Of a stretch of DNA of 64,000 nucleotides, positions 1-64,000 are shown piece after piece; within the stretch, counting starts at the first letter, position 1, and the number at the start of each line of letters is the position of its first letter. The position numbers were made by a program, and so were the translations under genes. The stretch spans positions 423,438 to 487,437 of the forward strand of contig WBMZ01000206.1 in NCBI GenBank assembly GCA_013400975.1, written 5' to 3'. The notes beneath the pieces are model-generated. The model was given only the letters and a program-made list of their open reading frames with translations. It made no database searches and was not told where the DNA came from. This stretch comes from Atrichornis clamosus (Eukaryota; Chordata; Aves; Passeriformes; Menuridae).

Positions 1-3000
1 CAGCTCTGATAACAGGTCCTGCATCCCAAGTCAGTTTAGTTCATCCAAAATAAAGCACTTCCCTATACCCCACACACAGCCAGCTGGTGGCTGAAGCACT
101 CTGTAAAAACCGAGACATTTCAAAGTTCCTTATGCTACACTGACAGGTGGCTGAGCTGAACACAGAAACCCTTGCTCCAGCCAGGTGTTTTCATTTCTGG
201 CTCAGAGGGTGGGATTCATGAGGAGTGGGTTGAGAGTCGAGGGTGAAGCTAGAGGGGGGCTAATGTGAGTTGCTCATGTGGATGACAAACTGATGGAAGT
301 GGACTGTGTGGTCATCCTCTCCTTCAGAAGGATAAGGGCACAACTGTGGTCCAGGGAGCCTCACATGGCCACTCGTGGGAGCAGAACGACAGAAGCCTGG
401 CCAGAAATCTGATCACCATCTCCATGCAAGCCTGTTAGAAACACGTCTGATGTGTAGTTCTTTTGGGTTTGCTTCCTCTGCTCCTACCCTAAATGAGACA
501 AGGGGCAGTGTGTCAAACAGGTGTATGCAATGGGTTTGTTTGCTCAGGTGCTGTTTCTAGAGGACAAACCCCAGGGGTCAGGGCAGTCCCTGTGGGGGTA
601 AAGATGAGGCTGGGGGCAGAGGAAGTGCTGGAGGAAGGGCATGGCTCCAAGCCTGAACAGAAACAATGGTGAGGTGCCCTTTGAGGGGTCATGCAAGGCT
701 GATCTCAGCTCTTAAATCCCAGGATCTGGGGCAGGTCTTGTTCCGAGACACAAACACAGTGGGGAGTTTTCACGAGAAAAAGACCAACACCCTGATCCAA
801 AACCAGAGGCAGGAGGGAGGTCACTGTGCAGCCCCTGTTCGGCATCTGAATGTGCTGGGGAAGAGAAGAGGAGTGGCCGGGAGGGAATGCTGGCAGCCTG
901 GGCTTGAAGCCATGGATGAGTGAACAAAGGGAGCAAGGTGAATTGCCTTTTGTTTCTTCTTTCACAGAAAATCCTTGCAGCAGCAGAGGAGAAAGAGAAA
1001 AAACGTTTTCAACTGTGAGTGCTCCCTCCTGTAACACAGGAGATAGTTAACCTGGGAAAAAATGCCAGGGATGTTTTCTCTCCCTGGTTTCACATGGCAA
1101 CATATTTGCGAAAGCGACATTTCAGCAATGAGATTTTAATCCTGCCAACTTGATCAGTCGGCCATCTAATTTTTTTAAGAGTTTAGCTACCTAAATGAAA
1201 CTGTCTCAAGAGATTGTTTTATCACCATTATAACTGAGCAAATAATTCACAATAGATAATTTATGAGCTGCCTTTTGCCTTTGCCTCTTCATGAAGTGAT
1301 TAGATGGTGCTCAGAGCATTCATTTGTCAAGAATTTTAAATCTATTTCCTGGGCTTGGTCCTCTCAGGAGCTTCGCAATTTGACTGTATTTCAACAAACC
1401 ACTGACTGTCTCCAACTTTCTGCCCACGAGCAAGGCCATTCAGCTCCCAGAGGTCAAAAATAGGTGAGAGCTACCAATAGGTCAAGGCATAGTGACGAAA
1501 TGGGATCCAGGCAACCAGGCCGAGACACCATGGGCTCAGACCAACTGGATCTTGTGGATCATGCTGGGAAATGCAATCTAGTAGGACACAGGTGCCTGAA
1601 AGGAAAAAATAACCGAGCACCAAAATCCTGGAATGAGGTGCATCACTTACACTGACCCAGGATGAGATTTGAATTTTTGCCATCCCCCCCAGCAAGAGCC
1701 TTCTCAACATGCACATGGTGTGCACCGACTTGCAGGAATGTTTGCCAAGTAATAAGCAGCATGAAGGCAGCCAAACTGCGTTCAGGAACAGGCAGACAGT
1801 CTGGAACAGAATTCACTCCATCTTCTTTGTGGCCAGAGGGAAAAATTGCCATAGGCAGCATTTTATTAAAAACATAATGCCAAAAAGAAATTAAAAAAAA
1901 GCAAGCAGGAGAGAGAGAAAGAGCTAAGGATTGGGAAATAAATTAATCAATGTTCCTCTGGAAGCAAAGGAAGCCCTTGGGCCCCAGTACAGCTGGCTTG
2001 ACAAGAGGACAATATTGCAGGTGCTCTGCATGTGGCCCAGTTTCTTTCCAGGCGCATTCGGAATAGCGATGTCTTAATGCTTTTCTATTTCTTTTTTTTT
2101 CTCCTCAGGAGCTGGGTCATGATTTTTCTTCTTTTATCGTTCACATCTCTTCCAGTAGCAGCTGGGAATATCCTAGAAGTGAGTGAAATCCCCCTGGTGC
2201 TGGAAATGGTGTGAACTGGTAACACAGAGGCAGGCTGCACTGGGAAACTTCACTGTCTGCTACAGACCACTGCCTGGTTCAGGAGTAAACCCAAGGACTG
2301 CCTCCTGCATTGCACAGCTGGAGCCTCCTTGCTGTGTGCCCTGGTGATAAAATGCTGACTGACATGCAAATTTAGAGCTGCTTGCCGCAGGATGTTGAAT
2401 ACAATATTTAGGATAAGAAAGGTGGGCAAAAGCCTTAATTGGAAAAAACAATTATTGAAAGTATATAGTGTACTTTATTTCAAGGTTATCATGTACTTCA
2501 AGACTGAAAGATCTGTGGAGTTTGCCTGCTACATTTTAAAATGCATTTTATATTTGGTTTTGCAACATTTGCTTGCTGTGTTATGCCAAAGGGACTCGGA
2601 CTTTCAGCCAGCATAAACAGGATGTCAGGGCTTGAAGACCTTTGCCAATATGTGGCCAGTGGTGGGGTCTGCTGAGAAGTGGCCACTGCCACCAGTGCAC
2701 TGGCACACGCTGGGGCTGACCACAGGGATGCTCGGCTTGCCAAGGCTCAGCAGGGCACTGCTGGAAACCACAGAGGTGTGGGCAGTGAGGCTTTATGTGC
2801 TTGTCAGGAAGCTGAGAGCTGTTTTGTACTTGGCAGAGGGTAGTTGGCTTGAAGAAAGAGCTGGTCACCTGTGGCTGTCTGCTTGAGGGACACCTAGGTA
2901 GGACCTCCTTCACAAAGCCCTCATTTTGCCAGTTTTGGGCTGGATGTGGTCACTGTGCCTTGCACACCTGACATTGGCTGTGTGTATTGCTCCGTTCAGG

Positions 3001-3660
3001 GCACCAGGTGCCCAGAGAGCCTGTGAGATCATTGACATGCTGTGCAACCACTGACATGCTCAAATTTCACAAGGTCTTGAGCAACCTGATTTAAGACACC
3101 TGTTTTGAACACAACCCCTGACCAGACGACCAGCAAGCACAGCAACTGAACTGGATGCCCCCACCAGCCTCAGTTGGTCTGTGATTTTGCTTGACTCATG
3201 AATAAAGGTATGTGGGTGCCTCTTTGAGGTATCCTCACTTGAAGGGTCAAAAGGAGATATTCAGTGCAGCCAAGCATGAGTGCTGGTGGAGGTTTTGGCA
3301 CCAAAATACAATCTGCGAAAAAAAAGGTGATGTCTGGGGCATCTCAGATGCCAACATCAGGCACTGGTGGACTGCACCCTGTGTAAAGGCTTAGATTCAT
3401 CCTGCGTGACACTCAATGCAATTTGAAGAGTGCAGTGGGAGGTATCTTGCTCTTTGGTTACGTGATGCTTGTGTTCTGCATTCCTTCCATGGGAGGGGTG
3501 TCAGCTTAAAAAGGTGAAAGCTCTGAGTGGAGAGCAGTAGCTGTAAGGCACAAGCACATTAATCATGCACTTCTCGGTGACACAGATTTAGTGGGCTGTT
3601 GTCTGGCTCATTTTCATAATAGCACCAAAATGACTGAGGTCTAACTGTGGCCTTACCACA

Positions 3661-3770
3661 GAACCATAAGAATGCATTAGGTTGGAAAGACCTTCGATAT
3701 CACGCAGTCCAACCATTAACCTGAAATGCCAAGTCCAAGACTAAAACATGTCTGCAAGTTCCACACCCCC
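3661..3770 (-). mobile_element. CR1 LINE remnant (3' end fragment)
   Basis: The plus strand reads like the reverse complement of the avian CR1 3' end: gaaccataagaatgc, then gttggaaagacctt, then gcagtccaaccattaacc. The same order of blocks occurs in the clearer CR1 at 27608-28353. The copy is therefore on the minus strand, short and diverged. It lies just past the inferred TGFBR2 polyadenylation sites. Confidence 0.75.
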
Positions 3771-4032
3771 AGAGAACTGAGCAATCTAGAAGTCGGAAAG
3801 CATCAGCTGTGAACCCTTTTCTCCCTCCTTTTGACCTAGTGAAGGTACAACAGTGCAGGGACTAAGGGGCCAGCAGGCCGGGGTGTCTGCTACTGCTGTT
3901 CTGCTGAAGGGCAGGATGGAGACTGGGGGAAGGAGTCATCAGCAAAGCAGGACACATGCACACTGGACACACTGAGCATGACATTCAGGTCCCTGGTGGA
4001 AAGGAATAGACTTGAATCATTTTAGGATAGGG

Positions 4033-4038
4033 TTTATT
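4033..4038 (-). promoter_or_regulatory. Second candidate polyadenylation signal AATAAA
   Basis: Another AATAAA on the minus strand, 72 nt beyond the first. It is an alternative or backup site for ending the TGFBR2 transcript. There is no supporting evidence beyond the hexamer and its position. Confidence 0.3.
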
Positions 4039-4104
4039 TTAGGAAGAACCCTTGCCCTATTCCGGGTGTTCCAGAGATGAGAGACAAAATTGAGTTGGTG
4101 TTAT

Positions 4105-4110
4105 TTTATT
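4105..4110 (-). promoter_or_regulatory. Candidate polyadenylation signal AATAAA
   Basis: A canonical AATAAA hexamer on the minus strand about 2.3 kb past the TGFBR2 stop. It is the better candidate for the distal cleavage signal. It could equally be a chance match in AT-rich sequence. Confidence 0.45.
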
Positions 4111-4554
4111 TTCTCCAATAAACATTTGATTTATACAAAACAAAACAAGACAAAAACCCCCTCAAAACAGTTTACAAAGCAAGTTAAGTGTTTGAAAGTT
4201 TTGTTATACAAAAGTATATATTGCTCACATTCCTATTTCATACATGATGTACAGGTGAAATATTCCTTAAAAGAATAAAAATTTTCCTTTACATGTAGTG
4301 TTAAAAAACCCCATAAAAACGTCAGTATTGTCAGGAACTACTGGTTGCCATTCCTTGACCTTCAATGTGAATGGAGGAAGAGAAACCTGCCTGGATGTGC
4401 TCCCCACTCACAGCCCCCACCTCTTCCTGTGGCCCTGTGAATTTACAACATTCCCACCCTATACAATTGCCATAGTATTCTCTGAATTCCACTGTAGATG
4501 TGGAGGTTTTGTCCCGCTCTGTTTAAATATTTCTGAGCAGTTTGGTTAAAATGC

Positions 4555-4601
4555 AAAAAAAAAAAAAAAAAAAAAGCAGTTCANAAAAAAAAAAAAAAAA
4601 A
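4555..4601. repeat. Poly(A) run interrupted by an N gap
   Basis: About 20 A's are followed by gcagttca, an N at 4584, another A-run and gcagtta. The two halves repeat one another, as described under findings. On the TGFBR2 strand this is a poly(T) run in the 3' UTR. Confidence 0.9.
4584..4584. other. Assembly gap (single N)
   Basis: An undetermined base between two near-identical A-run plus gcagtt segments. It probably joins overlapping contig ends and is not a true single missing base. Confidence 0.9.
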
Positions 4602-4704
4602 GCAGTTACAAAACCATTTCAAATAAAGTATTTGCCATCATAAATCTTAAGTCCTATTTGAATAAGCACAATTCCTATTGGCTTGCATGGCAGCGTCTTC
4701 GAGA

Positions 4705-4896
4705 GAAATATCGAAGTTTATCTGTCAAAAGTGTTTAAAAATCACACCAGATACATCTGGCCAGGACAGAAATATCGAAGTTTATCTGTCAAAAGTGTTT
4801 AAAAATCACACCAGATACATCTGGCCAGGACAGAAATATCGAAGTTTATCTGTCAAAAGTGTTTAAAAATCACACCAGATACATCTGGCCAGGACT
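4705..4896. repeat. Perfect 64-bp tandem triplication in the 3' UTR
   Basis: Three head-to-tail copies of a 64-bp unit start at 4705, 4769 and 4833 (gaaatatcgaagtttatctg ...). They look identical until the third copy diverges at its last bases near 4895. The unit is not itself made of a shorter repeat. It lies within the inferred TGFBR2 3' UTR. Confidence 0.95.
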
Positions 4897-5981
4897 GGTT
4901 TGTGCTGGCTGAATTTCCAACCTGCAAGGCTTGCTGACATGCTGTGAGGAAGAGAAAAGTGGATAAATCACTGTAAAACACCTATAGACCAAAATTTTAG
5001 CACTTATTAAACACATTGCTGTCATGTATTTAGGTCCAATGTGATGTCAACTGTTTTAAACATTTCTGGGGAACTGAAAGAATGTAAGCAATGTCTGAGA
5101 GATCCTGTTGAAAAAGTCTTTCTTCGGTTTTTTTTTTCCCTGTGAATTGCTGACTTGCTGAGGCAGCCCTAAATGCAAGCAATGTTGAGGGCAGGATATG
5201 CCATTAACCTATTGCCATGGAGTTTTCCCTCACCTCCAAGGTATTTTTGCAAAAATAAAGGCACCAGCTGTTGTCTCTTACATTAGAAAGCGTGGAACAG
5301 AGTCAGACTTGTGTTTTATCAAGCAATTAGACACACCGTACAGGGGAAAAAAAAAAAGTTTGTTCTTACAGCAACACAATCAAGGTAAAAGGAAGGGAAA
5401 AAAAAATAGTACTGCCCACACTCAGAATGCACAGCAAATATAAAACATCTGCTTGGATTTTTGCTGGCCCTGTCCTGTTCTGTATGGTTTGGGGGTGGGG
5501 ATGGGAGGAGGGGAAAACTCATCCTGCTGATATTTTGCAACCTGCTTGCAAGCAGCATGAATTCAAAGAAATAAACATACAACCAAAACTCCTCATGCTC
5601 CTGTTCTGGGACACTGTGAGGACTCTGGGGTTAAAGTGAGAGGGAAAAAGGCATCCCCTGAACCTTCCACAATGTGCTGCAGACAGGACCACGTAAGTAC
5701 AACTGCAAAGTCAAATTGGCCTGTCTGCTATGAGACTGCTCCTGCAACAGTGAACTGCAGGGCCACAGCCAGGTGGTCACAGCATGTGCTTTGAAAGTCA
5801 TCTTCTTATTGCATATTATTCCTATTTTTTTGGCAGAACGCTTAGTGCACAATAGCTGGTGTGGTGCTATACCAGTCTCCCCAGGCTCCTTCCCTATGGG
5901 TGGGATTTCTAATGCACTGGTAATTTCCTGGAAGCACTTTTTTTTTAATAACCTTTTTTTCCCAGAACATGGCTGTTTATA

Positions 5982-6097
5982 GATATATATATATAGCTAT
6001 ATATATATATACATACACACACATTTTATAGATATATATATGTATATATATATAAAANCACATTTTATAGATATATATATGTATATATATATAAAAA
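5982..6097. repeat. AT-rich microsatellite, duplicated around an N
   Basis: (TA)n tracts mixed with (AC)n, followed by a roughly 38-bp block beginning cacattttatagatatatat that occurs twice, once on each side of the N at 6058. It lies in the 3' UTR about 330 bp past the stop codon. Confidence 0.9.
6058..6058. other. Assembly gap (single N)
   Basis: An undetermined base separating two identical AT-rich blocks. The pattern suggests two contig ends that were placed next to each other without merging their overlap. Confidence 0.9.
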
Positions 6098-6421
6098 TAG
6101 CAATTTCGTAGTTATATACAGGCATTAATAAAGTGCATAATGTTATTGGCTATTTTCAAATCTCATTTCCTGAGGAAGTGCTACCATACATAGCTCCTCC
6201 TATGACATGACGCTGGCCACCAATGCTAGGGTATGACAGCTATTCCCCCAGCTTTTAATTCCCAGAATACATCTCCCTGTCCAGAGCTGCAGCCTAAAGG
6301 GAGTAGCGACAGCCTCAGTCCTCCAGGAAGCAAGTCAAGGCACTGATCAAGACTTCTTCCTTTGCCAAGGTGAACACGCCTAGGAGCGACTTCCCTCCGT
6401 TCCGGAGCTCCGGGGCACGTG

Positions 6422-63970
<57,549 letters not shown>

Positions 63971-64000
63971 CGCGGAGCCGGTTAATTCAACTTTTCAGCT
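63971..64000 (-). other. TGFBR2: TGFBR2 5' UTR, partial (runs off the window)
   Basis: The 30 nt upstream of the start codon on the minus strand reach the window edge. The sequence immediately before the ATG (GGCTCCGCG) is a moderate initiation context. The transcription start site lies beyond position 64000 and is not visible. Confidence 0.7.

Larger units (their letters stand above)
1..4084. other. Sequence downstream of TGFBR2, no recognised gene
   Basis: No ORF here resembles a known protein. In mammals the next gene in this direction is GADL1, transcribed towards TGFBR2, but I see no decarboxylase-like exon. The stretch holds a CR1 remnant (3661-3770) and two exon-like segments on the plus strand (968-1014 and 2109-2178), which are described as findings because nothing confirms them. 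Confidence 0.7.
4085..6421 (-). other. TGFBR2: Probable TGFBR2 3' untranslated region
   Basis: On the minus strand this follows the stop codon without a break. It is AT-rich and has no conserved ORF. The end is placed at about 4085, some 20 nt past an AATAAA hexamer (4110-4105), giving roughly 2.3 kb, close to the length I recall for the human 3' UTR. A second AATAAA at 4038-4033 would extend it about 70 nt. The interval contains a 64-bp triplication, a T-run (A-run on plus), an AT microsatellite and two N gaps. The exact end is inferred from hexamers only. Confidence 0.6.

Overview
This window comes from a vertebrate nuclear genome and is almost certainly avian. It has large introns with consensus GT...AG boundaries, a low density of repeats, 3'-end fragments of the CR1 LINE family, and two long terminal repeats (LTRs) that look like avian endogenous retroviruses. 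No bacterial, phage, CRISPR or tRNA/rRNA features are visible. The species cannot be fixed from this sequence alone. Two single-N gaps mark it as assembled sequence.

One gene accounts for nearly everything: TGFBR2, the TGF-beta type II receptor (a single-pass transmembrane serine/threonine kinase), on the minus strand. All seven coding exons are present. From 5' to 3' on the minus strand they are 63970-63877 (94 bp, signal peptide), 36671-36500 (172 bp) and 34854-34664 (191 bp) for the cysteine-rich ectodomain, 22153-21354 (800 bp; transmembrane segment and most of the kinase), 18040-17899 (142 bp; activation segment and APE motif), 10148-10021 (128 bp; kinase C-lobe), and 6601-6422 (180 bp; last C-lobe helices, tail and TAG stop). 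Together they form a 1,707-nt open frame of 568 codons plus stop, with every junction in phase. As I remember the human gene, only the second exon differs in length (+3 bp). The 3' UTR appears to run to about 4085, and only 30 nt of 5' UTR lie in the window.

Layout on the plus-strand scale: 1-4080 is sequence downstream of TGFBR2 with no recognised gene; 4085-6421 is the probable 3' UTR, holding a perfect 64-bp tandem triplication, an A-run, an AT microsatellite and both N gaps; 6422-36671 holds six coding exons separated by introns of 1.6-12.5 kb; 36672-63876 is the 27.2-kb first intron; 63240-64000 is a CpG-rich promoter-proximal island covering the first coding exon and the start of intron 1. 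Intron 1 holds a solo LTR flanked by 4-bp direct repeats, intron 3 a CR1 fragment with coding remnants, and intron 6 a degraded LTR related to the first.

I found no convincing new biological system. The most useful observations are the two N gaps flanked by duplicated sequence (probable unmerged contig ends), the 3' UTR triplication, the paired LTRs, two exon-like units downstream of the gene, and a few long but unrecognised intronic ORFs.
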